This document shows positions 54,278 to 64,000 of a stretch of DNA of 64,000 bases, in pieces. Origin of the DNA: Chromobacterium vaccinii (lineage in GTDB: Bacteria; Pseudomonadota; Gammaproteobacteria; Burkholderiales; Chromobacteriaceae); NCBI RefSeq assembly GCF_000971335.1, contig NZ_JZJL01000027.1, forward strand, positions 1 through 64,000, in the 5' to 3' direction. The number at the start of each line of letters is the position of its first letter. Within the stretch, counting starts at the first letter, position 1. The notes beneath the pieces are model-generated. The model did no database searches. It saw nothing but the letters and a program-made list of their open reading frames with translations, and was not told the origin of the DNA. The position numbers were made by a program, and so were the translations under genes.

Positions 54278-54858
54278 GTCTGTTGCTCCTTTTTGAGCGC
54301 GGCGGCGCTCATGCGGTTGGCCAGCCGGGCGACGCGCCGGCCCAGATGGCGGGCGGTGGCCAGGTCGGACGAGTGCAGCTTGCCATCCGGGCTGTGCGCG
54401 GTGGCGCCCAGCTGGCAACCCAGACGGTTGAGCCCCTCCGGGCTGTAGCCGGCGGCGATCTCCAGCCCGCACCACAGAATGCCGTGCTGGGCGGCCAGCG
54501 TGGAGAAGTAGGCCAGCGTGCATTGCTGGTCGCCGTTCAGGTTGCCGCCTATGGTGAAGCCGGCGGCGATCTTGTCGGCCCAAGCCTGGCGGCACCAGTT
54601 GGCGCTGCTGGCGTCGGCGAAGGCCTTGAACTGCGCGGCGGGCCCGCCCATGAAGGTGGGACTGCCGAAGATGATGGCGCTGGCGTCCTGCAGCTCGTCG
54701 GCGAAGGCCTGGATCGGGTAGCGGCCGTGCTGGATATGTTGCGGCAGTATGCGCAGCAGGCGGGCGTGGCCATATTCGGCCGCGCCTTTCTGGATGGCTT
54801 CGGCCAGCCGGTGGGTGCTGTCGCCGCTGGAATAATAGACGATCTGGATATGGCTCAT
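54274..54858 (-). CDS. Flavodoxin-family NAD(P)H:quinone-oxidoreductase-like protein (SoxR-controlled)
   Basis: The 194-residue protein begins 'MSHIQIVYYSSGDSTHRLAE', the FMN phosphate loop of flavodoxin/WrbA-type proteins, with 'IFGSPTFMGGPAAQFKAFAD' and 'GFTIGGNLNGDQQCTLAYF' as FMN contacts. WrbA-like enzymes reduce quinones by two electrons, avoiding semiquinone. ATG 54858 is preferred over ATG 54885 because the promoter's -10 box ends at 54889, so a transcript could hardly include the earlier ATG with a leader. It is divergent from soxR. Confidence 0.88.
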   Translation of the reverse strand: MSHIQIVYYSSGDSTHRLAEAIQKGAAEYGHARLLRILPQHIQHGRYPIQAFADELQDASAIIFGSPTFMGGPAAQFKAFADASSANWCRQAWADKIAAGFTIGGNLNGDQQCTLAYFSTLAAQHGILWCGLEIAAGYSPEGLNRLGCQLGATAHSPDGKLHSSDLATARHLGRRVARLANRMSAAALKKEQQT

Positions 54859-54888
54859 GTCGTTCGTGTAATGAATGATTGCCATGCT

Positions 54889-54919
54889 AGTATCAAAGTT
54901 AAAGTTAACTTTAAATCAA
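54889..54919 (-). promoter_or_regulatory. SoxR-type promoter with 19-bp spacer and central palindrome
   Basis: On the minus strand TTGATT (54919-54914) and GATACT (54894-54889) are separated by 19 bases, the overlong spacing that MerR/SoxR proteins activate by DNA distortion. The spacer region contains the 16-base perfect palindrome TTAAAGTTAACTTTAA (54899-54914), centred on GTTAAC as in the E. coli soxS box. Confidence 0.85.
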
Positions 54920-54926
54920 TGCGAAT

Positions 54927-55373
54927 ATGGAAGATAGCGCCATCACCATCGGCCGATTGGCCAAGCGCACCGGCGTGGCGGCCAGCGCCTTGCGGTTTTA
55001 CGAGGCGAGAGGGCTGATCCACAGCGTGGGCGAGGCGGGCAAGACCCGGCGCTATCGCCGCGATGCGATACGCCGGGTGTCGTTCATCCGCGTAGCTCAG
55101 GCGATGGGCATGAGCCTGCAGGACATCGGCGCGGCGCTGGCCGAGCTGCCGTCGCAGCGCACGCCGACGGCCGACGACTGGGCCAAGATCTCGCAGGCCT
55201 GGCGCCCGTTGCTGCAGGCGCGGATAGACGCGCTATGCCGGCTGCGGGACCAGCTGGACAGCTGCATAGGCTGCGGCTGCCTGTCTCTGGAGCGCTGCAA
55301 GCTGTACAACCCGGACGACGAGGCGGGGGAGAAGGGAAGCGGGCCGCGCTTTTTGCTGGATAAGAAAGCGTGA
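54927..55373 (+). CDS. soxR: Redox-sensing regulator SoxR
   Basis: The 148-residue MerR-family protein has 'TIGRLAKRTGVAASALRFYE' and 'YRRDAIRRVSFIRVAQAMGM', then a dimer helix. The [2Fe-2S] cluster motif is 'SCIGCGCLSLERCKLYNPDD' (CxxCxC and a fourth Cys, about residues 112-122), diagnostic of SoxR. Oxidation of the cluster by redox-cycling drugs activates target promoters. It is divergent from the flavodoxin-VOC operon, which has a matching SoxR box. No soxS is seen, as in most non-enteric bacteria where SoxR controls efflux and reductases directly. Confidence 0.95.
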   Translation: MEDSAITIGRLAKRTGVAASALRFYEARGLIHSVGEAGKTRRYRRDAIRRVSFIRVAQAMGMSLQDIGAALAELPSQRTPTADDWAKISQAWRPLLQARIDALCRLRDQLDSCIGCGCLSLERCKLYNPDDEAGEKGSGPRFLLDKKA

Positions 55374-55397
55374 GCCGCGCCGCCGCGTCGGCTTGGG

Positions 55398-55823
55398 CTA
55401 CAGCGCTTTGCGCAGGAAAATCCGGCTGGTTCCAGGCGGATCGCAGGGGATTTCCCCGAAAACCTGCCAGCCGTGTTTTTGGTAAAAGCCCGGAGCCTGG
55501 AAACTGATGGTGTACAGCACGGCATGGCGGCAGCCGCGCCGGCGTCCTTCATCCTCGAAGGCCGTCAGTATTTGGCTGCCCACGCCGCGGCCGCGCAGCG
55601 ACTCGGGCAAATGGAACAGGTCCAGAAACAGCAGGCCGAGCGAGCTGCGGCCGTAGGCGCCGCCGAAAACCTCTCCACTGAAGGGGTCGCGCGCCAGCAC
55701 CGCCAGCGTCTGGCGGTCGGCATAGCCGGCGATGTCGTCGTTATAGCGGTTCAGCCCGTTCTCGATGATGTCGGCCTCGTTGGGCGGAATGTGGTTCTGG
55801 ATGACGATTTCAGGCGTGTGCAT
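55398..55823 (-). CDS. GNAT-family acetyltransferase
   Basis: The 141-residue protein has the acetyl-CoA motif 'ESLRGRGVGSQILTAFEDEG' (RGxGxG) and 'AVLYTISFQAPGFYQKHGWQ' near the C-terminus. It is a single GNAT domain of usual length; the acceptor amine is unknown. Its 3' end is convergent with soxR. No partner gene is obvious; the divergent gene at 55900 is separated by 76 bases of AT-rich sequence. Confidence 0.88.
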   Translation of the reverse strand: MHTPEIVIQNHIPPNEADIIENGLNRYNDDIAGYADRQTLAVLARDPFSGEVFGGAYGRSSLGLLFLDLFHLPESLRGRGVGSQILTAFEDEGRRRGCRHAVLYTISFQAPGFYQKHGWQVFGEIPCDPPGTSRIFLRKAL

Positions 55824-55899
55824 GGTTTGGATTATGGTTATGATTTTGACATTTTAGATTGGCGCGCTGCCGCGCAGCAATCAGCAAGGGAGTTTTGCA

Positions 55900-56709
55900 T
55901 TGGCTTGGGATGCTTTCCGTTGTTTCGGCCGGGGGCCGGAAAGCGGCAATCTGGCGCTGGTGTGTCATGGCCCGGAAGCCGAGCGCTTGAGCGCCGCCCA
56001 ACGGCAGGAGATGGCGCGCGGCCTGCATGCGCCGGCTTGCGTGTTCATCGATCCGGGCGTGGAGCCGGACGAGGCCGCGGCCTTGGATTATTACTATCCC
56101 CATGCACGCAGCGCGCTGTGTCTGCATGCCTCGCTGGCCGCCGCCGCGTGGCTGCGGCGGCGCGATGGCAAGCTGCCCGCCGCGGTGCGCACCGCCAATG
56201 GCCAGCGCTTGCTGCTTGATGAAGAGGGCGACGCCATCCTGTTTCGCCTGCGGGAGCAAGCCGTGGCGGCCGATGCCCCATCGACGGCATGGCTGGCGGA
56301 GGCGCTGGGGTGTCCGCCCACGTCCATGGTTTCAGCTCCGGCGCTGGTTTCGGCCGGCAGCGCCAAGCTGCTGGTTGAGTTGGACAATGCCGAAAGCTTG
56401 CGGCGGTTGACGCCTGACCTGGCCCGCATCGTTGCCTGGGGCAGGGAGGCCGGCGTCAATGGCTGCTATGCCTATGCCCGACTGGATGGCGCCGTGTATC
56501 AAGGCCGCAATTTCAATCACCTTGATCCTGCGTTGGAGGACGCCGCCACCGGCGTGGCCGCCGCGGCGCTGAGTTTGCATTTGCGTCGGGCGCTGGTGTT
56601 GAGGCAGGGCGATTGGCATGGCAATCCTTGCGAACTAAGGGCGCGGTTCGGCGGCGAGTGGGTGGAGGTGGGCGGCCGCTGCCGCGCGCTTGAGGGCTGG
56701 GCCGCATGA
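55900..56709 (+). CDS. PhzF-like isomerase/epimerase-family protein
   Basis: The 269-residue protein starts at TTG 55900 with GGGAG about 9 bases upstream. 'FRCFGRGPESGNLALVCHGP' corresponds to the PhzF opening (xVFxxxxxxGNPLAVV), 'RSALCLHASLAAAAWL' to the GHPTxGxA helix and 'YAYARLDGAVYQGRNFNHLD' to the second-half repeat (family: Y..RxF.P..G..EDPATG..). The diaminopimelate-epimerase-like fold of two similar halves carries out isomerisations, e.g. in phenazine synthesis; most members are of unknown substrate. Its stop overlaps the HAD gene by 4 bases. Confidence 0.78.
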   Translation: MAWDAFRCFGRGPESGNLALVCHGPEAERLSAAQRQEMARGLHAPACVFIDPGVEPDEAAALDYYYPHARSALCLHASLAAAAWLRRRDGKLPAAVRTANGQRLLLDEEGDAILFRLREQAVAADAPSTAWLAEALGCPPTSMVSAPALVSAGSAKLLVELDNAESLRRLTPDLARIVAWGREAGVNGCYAYARLDGAVYQGRNFNHLDPALEDAATGVAAAALSLHLRRALVLRQGDWHGNPCELRARFGGEWVEVGGRCRALEGWAA

Positions 56710-57326
56710 TTTCGACAGTATTTTTCGATTTCGACGGGGTGTTGACTACCGATAAATACGGTTCCGACACCACCAACCGTTATCTGGGTAACGCGACCGG
56801 ATTGGGATTCGAGCGCGTGGATCGAGTGATGGAGTGCTACAACGGCGCGCTGCTGCTTGGACGGCTCAGCCATCGCGACATCTGGCCCAATCTATGCCGC
56901 GAGCTGGAGGCGGATATCGATTTCGCTTTGCTGGATGAGGCCTTCCGCAGCACGCCAATGAATGAGGGCGTGCTGGCGTTGGCGTGGCGGCTGCGAGGTA
57001 GTTTCCGATTGGGCATCATTACCGACAACAAACAGGACAGGATGGACTGTTTGCGCGCTTTGCACGGACTGGATGGGTTGTTCGATCCCATCGTGGTATC
57101 CGCGGCGATCGGCGCGGACAAGTCGGATGGGGAAATCTTTCGGCACGCATTGGCATTGTGCGGCTTGCGGGCAGAGCAGTGCCTGTTCATCGACAACAGC
57201 CGTCGCAATTTGGAAACCGCGGGCCGGATGGGCATGGCGACAATCTTCCACGACGATGAGATCAATGATGTAGAGCGCTTGAGTCTGGCGTTGCGGCAGA
57301 GTTTGGACGCAGCTTTTACGGCTTGA
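56706..57326 (+). CDS. HAD-superfamily hydrolase
   Basis: The 206-residue protein has motif I 'STVFFDFDGVLTTDKYGSDT' (DxDG), motif II in 'SFRLGIITDNKQDRMDCLRA', the Lys in 'SAAIGADKSDGEIF' and motif IV 'EQCLFIDNSRRNLETAGRMG'. It is a small HAD phosphatase with an alpha-helical cap. It is translationally coupled to the PhzF-like gene (ATGA), suggesting that both act on one substrate, perhaps removal of a phosphate from an isomerised intermediate. Confidence 0.9.
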   Translation: MISTVFFDFDGVLTTDKYGSDTTNRYLGNATGLGFERVDRVMECYNGALLLGRLSHRDIWPNLCRELEADIDFALLDEAFRSTPMNEGVLALAWRLRGSFRLGIITDNKQDRMDCLRALHGLDGLFDPIVVSAAIGADKSDGEIFRHALALCGLRAEQCLFIDNSRRNLETAGRMGMATIFHDDEINDVERLSLALRQSLDAAFTA

Positions 57327-57375
57327 GGCGTACTGGCGTTGGCTAAGGGTGGTGAATTTCCCGATTGCATATTTA

Positions 57376-57399
57376 CATCTTAAGATATATCGTAAGATG
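57376..57399. promoter_or_regulatory. Palindromic AT-rich operator candidate
   Basis: CATCTTA (57376-57382) and TAAGATG (57393-57399) form an inverted repeat. It overlaps a possible promoter (TTGCAT 57365-57370, TATCGT 57388-57393, spacer 17) 56 bases before the dioxygenase-like gene. ATCTTAAGAT within it resembles PadR-type sites, but no PadR gene is nearby. Confidence 0.5.
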
Positions 57400-57454
57400 C
57401 AAATGCGCCGTTCGCGCACAGAGCAGCGGGCAGCATCCGCAAGGGAGAATAAGC

Positions 57455-57826
57455 ATGCAACAGGCGGTAACAGTGACGGGCTATCACGCCCATGTGTATT
57501 TCGACGAAAACAGAAAGGCGCGCGCCAGTTGGCTCAGGGAGGCGGTGCAGCAGCGTTTCGATGTCAGCGTGGGGCGGTGGCGCGACCAGGCGTACGGGCC
57601 GCATCCCTGCGGGGCGTACCAGCTGGCGTTCGACGCCGCGCAGTTCGGCGAACTGGTGCCGTGGCTGATGTTGAACCGGGGCGAACTGGATATTCTGGTG
57701 CATCCGCTCAGCGGCGACGATGTCGAGGACCACAGCGATTTCGCGATGTGGCTGGGACAGCCGCTGGACTTGGACATCGCCTATCTGCGCGAACGAGGGC
57801 AGCGCAGGGATGGAGGCGGAAACTGA
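57455..57826 (+). CDS. DOPA-4,5-dioxygenase-family protein
   Basis: The 123-residue protein contains 'VTGYHAHVYFDENRKARASW' (HxH), 'GPHPCGAYQLAFDAAQFGEL' (second His) and 'LDILVHPLSGDDVEDHSDFA' (HPLT-like His). These form the iron-site pattern of the DOPA 4,5-dioxygenase family (a cleft of the VOC type), found in fungi and bacteria. The enzyme opens catechol rings; here the substrate is unknown. ATG 57455 has AGGGAG upstream. It has its own palindrome-containing promoter region and a terminator shared with phaA. Confidence 0.9.
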   Translation: MQQAVTVTGYHAHVYFDENRKARASWLREAVQQRFDVSVGRWRDQAYGPHPCGAYQLAFDAAQFGELVPWLMLNRGELDILVHPLSGDDVEDHSDFAMWLGQPLDLDIAYLRERGQRRDGGGN

Positions 57827-57835
57827 GGGAATAAA

Positions 57836-57864
57836 AAAACCGCCGGCGAAGATCCGGCGGTTTT
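57836..57864. terminator. Bidirectional terminator between the dioxygenase-like gene and phaA
   Basis: AAAACCGCCGG (57836-57846) and CCGGCGGTTTT (57854-57864) form an 11-bp perfect stem with A-run and T-run flanks on both sides, suiting both convergent transcripts. Confidence 0.9.
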
Positions 57865-57884
57865 GATTTGACGGCGGGAGGCGC

Positions 57885-59063
57885 TTACGGGCGCTCAACC
57901 GCCAGCGCCACGCCCATGCCGCCGCCGATGCACAGAGTGGCCAGGCCCTTCTTGGCGCCGCGGCGCTGCATTTCGTGCAGCAGCGTCACCAGCACCCGGC
58001 AGCCGGACGCGCCGATCGGGTGGCCCAGCGCGATCGCGCCGCCGTTGACGTTGACCTTGTCCGAGCCCCAGCCCAGCTCCTTGGCCACGCCCAGCGCCTG
58101 GGCGGCGAAGGCCTCGTTGGCTTCCACCAGATCCAGGTCTTCCACTTTCCATGCGGCTTTGGAGAGCGCCTTGCGGGTGGCGGACACCGGGCCGATGCCC
58201 ATGATTTCCGGTTCGCAGCCGGTGAGCGCGTAGCCCTTGATGATGGCCAGCGGCTTCAGGCCCAGCTGGTCGGCCTTCTGGGTGGACATCAGCAGCACGG
58301 CGGCCGCGCCGTCGTTGATGCCGGAGGCGTTGCCGGCGGTGACAGTGCCATCCTTCTTGAAGGCCGCGCGCAGTTTGGCCAGGCTTTCGGCGCTGGCGTC
58401 GTGCTTGATGAACTCGTCGGCGTCGAAGGCTAGCGGGTCGCCCTTGCGTTGCGGCACCAGCACCGGAACGATCTCGTCCTTGAACTTGCCGGCTTTCTGG
58501 GCGGCGGCGGCACGCTGCTGCGATTGCAGCGAGAAGGCGTCCTGCTCTTCGCGGCCGATGCCGTATTTGGCGGCCACGTTCTCGGCGGTGATGCCCATGT
58601 GGTAGGCGTTGTAGGCGTCGGTCAGGCCGTCGTTGACCATGGAGTCCACCAGCTGGGCGTTGCCCATGCGGAAACCGTCGCGCGAGCCGGGCAGGATGTG
58701 CGGCGACAGCGACATGCTTTCCTGTCCGCCGGCGATGACGATGTCGGCATCGCCAGCCAGGATGGCCTGGGCCGCCAGATGCACGGCGCGCAGGCCGGAG
58801 CCGCACACCACGTTCAGCGTGGTGGCGGGGGTGGTGACCGGCAGGCCGGCCTTGATCAGCGCCTGGCGCGCCGGATTCTGGCCGCTGCCGGCGGTGAGCA
58901 CCTGGCCCAGGATCACTTCGCTGACGTCTTCCGGCTTGACGCCGGTTTTTTCCAGCAGCGCCTTGATCACGGTGGCGCCCAGCTCCGGCGCCGGGATTTT
59001 GGCCAATCCGCCGCCGAAGCTGCCGATTGCGGTGCGTTGCGCGGCTACGATCGCTACTTCCAT
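57885..59063 (-). CDS. phaA: Acetyl-CoA acetyltransferase (beta-ketothiolase)
   Basis: The 392-residue thiolase has the acyl-enzyme Cys in '[20 protein letters not shown]' (about residue 88), '[20 protein letters not shown]' with the active His, and '[19 protein letters not shown]' with the second Cys. It condenses two acetyl-CoA to acetoacetyl-CoA, the first step of PHB synthesis. It follows phaC by 69 bases; no phaB reductase is adjacent, so it is supplied elsewhere. Confidence 0.95.
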   Translation of the reverse strand: MEVAIVAAQRTAIGSFGGGLAKIPAPELGATVIKALLEKTGVKPEDVSEVILGQVLTAGSGQNPARQALIKAGLPVTTPATTLNVVCGSGLRAVHLAAQAILAGDADIVIAGGQESMSLSPHILPGSRDGFRMGNAQLVDSMVNDGLTDAYNAYHMGITAENVAAKYGIGREEQDAFSLQSQQRAAAAQKAGKFKDEIVPVLVPQRKGDPLAFDADEFIKHDASAESLAKLRAAFKKDGTVTAGNASGINDGAAAVLLMSTQKADQLGLKPLAIIKGYALTGCEPEIMGIGPVSATRKALSKAAWKVEDLDLVEANEAFAAQALGVAKELGWGSDKVNVNGGAIALGHPIGASGCRVLVTLLHEMQRRGAKKGLATLCIGGGMGVALAVERP

Positions 59064-59132
59064 GTCTTTCTCCTTTTGCTTGCGGCCCTCGCGAACGCGG
59101 GCCATGCGGCCCTGGAGGGCGTTTGAATAGGG

Positions 59133-60992
<1,860 letters not shown>

Positions 60993-61168
60993 TTAACAGG
61001 GTTGCATGACATTTTCACGCCGTCCGGCGGCGAAATCCGCCATAAGGCGGGCATGGGCCGCAGTTTGTTGCTGCAATGCACAAACCGTTATAAAACACAA
61101 GGCGTTTCGTGGTATGGGTTTGACATCGCTTGTGGGATAATCGACTTCGAAATTCAGGGGGAATTGCA

Positions 61169-61819
61169 ATGACGAGTGTAAAACTTGGCTTACATGCCAT
61201 CCGCGTCGGCAATATTTTCTGCATCGGCCGCAATTACGCCGCGCACGCTGCCGAGCTGGGCAACAAGGTGGAAGACGAGCCGCTGGTGTTTTTGAAGCCG
61301 ACCTCGGCGTTGCTGGACGAGTCCTCGCCCATTCGCCTGCCGGCCTATTCCGATGATGTCCATCACGAGTGCGAGTTGGTGGCGCTGATAGGCAAGGGCG
61401 GGAGCGACATTCCGCCGGACGCGGCGCTGAGCCATGTGGCGGGCTACGGCATCGGCCTGGATCTGACCGCGCGCGACGCGCAGGCTGAAGCCAAGCGCAA
61501 AGGCCATCCGTGGACCAAGGCCAAGGGTTTCCGCGGCGCGGCCTGCGTGTCCACGCTGGTGCCGGCCGCCCGGGTGGCGGATCCGCAGCAGTTGAAGTTC
61601 GAATTGCGGGTCAATGGCCAGCTGCGCCAGAGCGGCGACGCCGGCCTGATGCTGTTCACGCTGGCCGAGCAGATCAGTTATCTGTCCAGGCTTTACGGCC
61701 TGTCCGACGGCGACCTGATCTTCACCGGCACGCCGGAAGGCGTGACGCGCATCGTGTCCGGAGATCAATTGGACCTCAGCCTGCACGGGCAGGTGTCGGC
61801 GCATTGGAAGGTGGAATGA
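61169..61819 (+). CDS. Fumarylacetoacetate-hydrolase-family protein
   Basis: The 216-residue protein has the FAH domain: 'IFCIGRNYAAHAAELGNKVE', 'PLVFLKPTSALLDESSPIRL', 'VHHECELVALIGKGGSDIPP' with acidic ligands, 'GIGLDLTARDAQAEAKRKGH', and 'DLIFTGTPEGVTRIVSGDQL' near the end. Family members hydrolyse acylpyruvates or decarboxylate oxaloacetate (YcgM-like). GGGGGAATTGCA precedes ATG 61169. It is divergent from phaC and overlaps hslR by 4 bases. Confidence 0.93.
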   Translation: MTSVKLGLHAIRVGNIFCIGRNYAAHAAELGNKVEDEPLVFLKPTSALLDESSPIRLPAYSDDVHHECELVALIGKGGSDIPPDAALSHVAGYGIGLDLTARDAQAEAKRKGHPWTKAKGFRGAACVSTLVPAARVADPQQLKFELRVNGQLRQSGDAGLMLFTLAEQISYLSRLYGLSDGDLIFTGTPEGVTRIVSGDQLDLSLHGQVSAHWKVE

Positions 61820-62223
61820 TGGCAAGGCAGGAAGAGCGGGACGACGACAAGATTCGTCTCGACAAGTGGTTGTGGGCGGCGCGTTTCTTCAAGACGCGCC
61901 AGCTGGCGCATGAGGCGCTGGAGCTGGGCCGGGTGCTGGTCAACGGCGACCGGGTCAAGGGCTCGCGCGTGGTGAAGGAGGGCGACAGGCTGCTCTTGCG
62001 CCTGAATCAGCTGGAGTACAACGTGGAGGTGCTGCAGCTCTCCACCCAGCGCCGCCCGGCCAAGGAGGCGGTGCTGATGTACCGCGAGGACGAGGCGTCG
62101 ATCGCCGCCCGCGAGGAGCGGTCGCTGTTGCTGAAGGCCGAGCACGCCAGCTTCCCCCATGGCGACGGCCGGCCCACCAAGAAGGCCCGCCGCGAGATAT
62201 CCCGCTTCAAATCGTCGTTTTAG
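61816..62223 (+). CDS. hslR: S4-domain RNA-binding heat-shock protein Hsp15
   Basis: The 135-residue protein has an S4 domain ('IRLDKWLWAARFFKTRQLAH', 'ELGRVLVNGDRVKGSRVVKE') and a basic C-terminal tail ('HGDGRPTKKARREISRFKSS'). This is the Hsp15 plan; Hsp15 binds 50S subunits carrying a nascent chain after premature release. ATG 61816 or 61819 start; both overlap the FAH stop (ATGA). A combined ancient operon with FAH is not usual and may be accidental. Confidence 0.92.
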   Translation: MMARQEERDDDKIRLDKWLWAARFFKTRQLAHEALELGRVLVNGDRVKGSRVVKEGDRLLLRLNQLEYNVEVLQLSTQRRPAKEAVLMYREDEASIAAREERSLLLKAEHASFPHGDGRPTKKARREISRFKSSF

Positions 62224-62286
62224 CCGCCATCGGGGCGTCGGTCCGGCCCGGCGCCGGATGGAGCCCGGCATCGAACCTTCAGAAAG

Positions 62287-63453
62287 ATGACAATGCAGTC
62301 GTTGTGGCCGTTCGCTTCGTTCTATTTCACCTACTTCACCTTCCAGGGCATGTTCAGTCCGTTCTGGGGCCTGTATCTGCAGTCGCTGTCGTTCAGCGCC
62401 TGGCAGATATCGGTGCTGATGGCGCTGTCGACGCTGGCGCGGATCGTCGCGCCGGGCTTCTGGGGCTGGCTGGCAGACCGAAGCGGCCGTCGGCGCAACA
62501 TCATCGTCACTACCTCCGTTCTGTCGGCCGCCAGTTTCTGCCTGGTGGGGCTGCACGACGGCTTCTGGTGGATCTTCGTCAGCCTGGCGGTATCGCATTT
62601 CTTCTGGGCCGCCGCGCTGCCCTTGGTCGAGGCCAGCACCGCCTACCTGACGCGCGACAATCCCGGCCGCTACAGCCGGGTGCGGGTATGGGGGTCGATA
62701 GGCTTCGTCTGCCTGGCGATGAGCGGCGGCTACCTGCTGGACTGGCTGGGCATCGCGGCGACGCCGTGGATCGTCTCCGCGCTGCTGGCCGGCGTGGCGC
62801 TGGCCGCGTTCAAGGTGCCGGAGGTGGTGCCGCAGGGCAAGCCCAAGCCGGCGGGGCCGATCTGGGACACGCTGAAGAAACCGGCGGTGATGGCGCTGTT
62901 CGCCTGCTGTTTCCTGCAGGCCTTCGCCCATGGGCCTTACTACACCTTCTATTCGCTGGGCCTGAAGGCCTTCGGCTACGACAAGGCGGCGGTCGGCGTG
63001 CTGTGGGCGCTGGGGGTGGTGTTCGAGGTGGGCGTTTTCATGCTGATGCCGCGCATCATGCGCCGCTTCGGGCTGGAGGCCTTGATGCTGGCGTCGCTAT
63101 CGGCGGCGGTGCTGCGTTTCGGCCTGATCGCCACCTGCCTGGCCTCGCCGGGGGTGGCCGCCTTCGCCCAGGCCTTGCACGCGCTGACCTACGCTTTGCA
63201 CCACGCGTCGGCCATCGGTCTGATCAACCGCATGTTCGCCGAGCAGCACCACGGCCGCGCGCAGGGCTTGTACATCGTCGCGTCCTTCGGCGTCGGCGGC
63301 AGCGGCGGCGGCTTGATAGGCGGGCTGGTGTGGCCGCATGGCGGCGTGATGCCGACCTTCGCGATGTCGGCCGTGGCGGCCTTGATCGGCGTGCTGGTGT
63401 GCCTGCGCTGGCTGCGGCCGGCCGGCAAGCTCAGAGCAGCATCACCAGTTTGA
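62287..63453 (+). CDS. MFS transporter (HcaT-like MFS_1-like)
   Basis: The 388-residue protein has twelve helices. The start 'LWPFASFYFTYFTFQGMFSP' and 'FWGWLADRSGRRRNIIV' are typical of the HcaT/nucleoside-proton-like MFS branch, with 'AHGPYYTFYSLGLKAFGYDK' and 'LTYALHHASAIGLINRMF' in the second half. It may take up phenylpropionate-like acids or sugars; the substrate is not decided by sequence. Its last 23 bases overlap the end of the convergent regulator gene. Confidence 0.88.
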   Translation: MTMQSLWPFASFYFTYFTFQGMFSPFWGLYLQSLSFSAWQISVLMALSTLARIVAPGFWGWLADRSGRRRNIIVTTSVLSAASFCLVGLHDGFWWIFVSLAVSHFFWAAALPLVEASTAYLTRDNPGRYSRVRVWGSIGFVCLAMSGGYLLDWLGIAATPWIVSALLAGVALAAFKVPEVVPQGKPKPAGPIWDTLKKPAVMALFACCFLQAFAHGPYYTFYSLGLKAFGYDKAAVGVLWALGVVFEVGVFMLMPRIMRRFGLEALMLASLSAAVLRFGLIATCLASPGVAAFAQALHALTYALHHASAIGLINRMFAEQHHGRAQGLYIVASFGVGGSGGGLIGGLVWPHGGVMPTFAMSAVAALIGVLVCLRWLRPAGKLRAASPV

Positions 63454-64000
63454 ATTCCGGCGCGTTGGCCGGCCGCAGCGTGATTTGCTGTTTTTGCAGG
63501 CGGCCGAGGCGGGGGTGGTTGAAACCGCGTTCGCCGCCTTCGCGCTCCAGCACGTCCTGTTGCTGCCACAGCCGGTCGAACTCCGGGCTTTCGCGGCGCA
63601 GTTTCTCCAGCATGCCGGCGGTTTCGGCGTCGTCCAGTTGCTGGCCCAGGTCGGCGCGCAGCTCGGCGACGACGCGCCGGGCCCGTTCCGGCCAGTTGTC
63701 GATGAGGCCGCGGGATTCCGGCATCAGAAAAATGAAGTCCAGCTGATTGCGGCTGGCGTCGGGTTTGCCCAGCCAGTCGCAGAATAACTCCTCCGCCGCC
63801 GCATTCCAGGCCACTGCCCGCCAGCGGCGGTCCAGCACATAGGCCGGCATGTCGATGCGCGGCAACATCTTCTCCAGTATCTCCCGCGCTTGCGGATTGG
63901 CGTCGGCGCGCTTTTCCTGCGGATTCTTCAGGCCGGCCAGATCGAACAGGTAGTCGGTTTCCGCGCCAGACAGCTGCAGCGCGGCGGCGAGGCGGCCCAG
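63431..64000 (-). CDS. HTH regulator with MmyB-like ligand domain (cut by the window edge)
   Basis: The visible C-terminal 189 residues begin with 'LAAALQLSGAETDYLFDLAG', the end of an XRE-type HTH region. An MmyB-like PAS-like domain follows: 'PAYVLDRRWRAVAWNAAAEE', 'NQLDFIFLMPESRGLIDNWP', 'ESPEFDRLWQQQDVLER' and 'LITLRPANAP'-like ending. Streptomyces MmyB and relatives regulate antibiotic or metabolism genes by binding a small ligand. The HTH N-terminus lies outside. The stop overlaps the MFS gene end; the regulator may control that transporter. Confidence 0.87.
   Translation of the reverse strand: MGRLAAALQLSGAETDYLFDLAGLKNPQEKRADANPQAREILEKMLPRIDMPAYVLDRRWRAVAWNAAAEELFCDWLGKPDASRNQLDFIFLMPESRGLIDNWPERARRVVAELRADLGQQLDDAETAGMLEKLRRESPEFDRLWQQQDVLEREGGERGFNHPRLGRLQKQQITLRPANAPEFKLVMLL

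Overview
The window looks like chromosomal DNA of a Chromobacterium-type betaproteobacterium (Neisseriales). The coding sequence is GC-rich, the gene set is typical of that group, and the PHA synthase resembles, from memory, the published C. violaceum PhaC. No database search was possible, so family names rest on recognised motifs and residue patterns. I saw no rRNA, tRNA, CRISPR array or IS element.

Layout. 1-3.3 kb: one end of an AT-richer integrative element (H-NS-like protein, two small unknown proteins, a large serine recombinase) inserted in a chemoreceptor gene with a periplasmic CxxCH haem motif. The receptor keeps only its N-terminal part, and the element runs off the left edge. 4.1-5.8 kb: flavoprotein and YkgJ-type cysteine-cluster protein. 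5.8-11.8 kb: an efflux operon (MarR regulator, FUSC/AaeB-like pump, DUF1656, HlyD/AaeA-like adaptor, NodT outer-membrane factor, hydrolase) with a palindromic candidate operator. 12-17.9 kb: patatin phospholipase, DUF1801, YddA-type ABC exporter, DUF2975 membrane protein with a small HTH partner, DEAD-box helicase. 18-25.2 kb: HflX; LysR with divergent MFS, aldo-keto reductase and old-yellow-enzyme genes; LysE exporter with a divergent Lrp regulator.

25.3-36.8 kb is the most interesting region. An eight-gene minus-strand operon and one divergent gene carry a complete set of ebo-type genes (eboA-F: unknown protein, TatD-like hydrolase, UbiA-like prenyltransferase, dehydroquinate-synthase-like cyclase, TIM-barrel protein, phosphodiesterase). 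Two genes at the operon head resemble the two halves of VioB, the iminophenylpyruvate-dimer synthase of violacein synthesis, here encoded separately. The last gene is a fused monooxygenase/VOC protein. Joined to the ebo trafficking genes, this suggests an undescribed metabolite pathway in which a split VioB-like enzyme makes or modifies a compound that the Ebo proteins help move or anchor. The substrate is unknown.

36.9-49.5 kb: ABC-F ATPase, TrfB/KorA-like regulator, formyltransferase-like protein, PhoH, Bcp, Smr, TrxB, YjfB, a three-gene SnoaL/SDR/deacetylase operon, an AmpH-like peptidase with a histone-like tail, DUF2938. 49.6-57.9 kb: ArsR-rhodanese fusion with a perfect inverted repeat over its start region, LysR, aminopeptidase P, a 41-residue basic protein, a SoxR regulon (soxR with divergent flavodoxin and VOC genes and a SoxR-type 19-bp-spacer promoter), GNAT, a PhzF-like/HAD pair, a DOPA-dioxygenase-like protein. 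57.9-64 kb: phaC-phaA, a FAH-family hydrolase, hslR, an MFS transporter, and an HTH regulator cut by the right edge.
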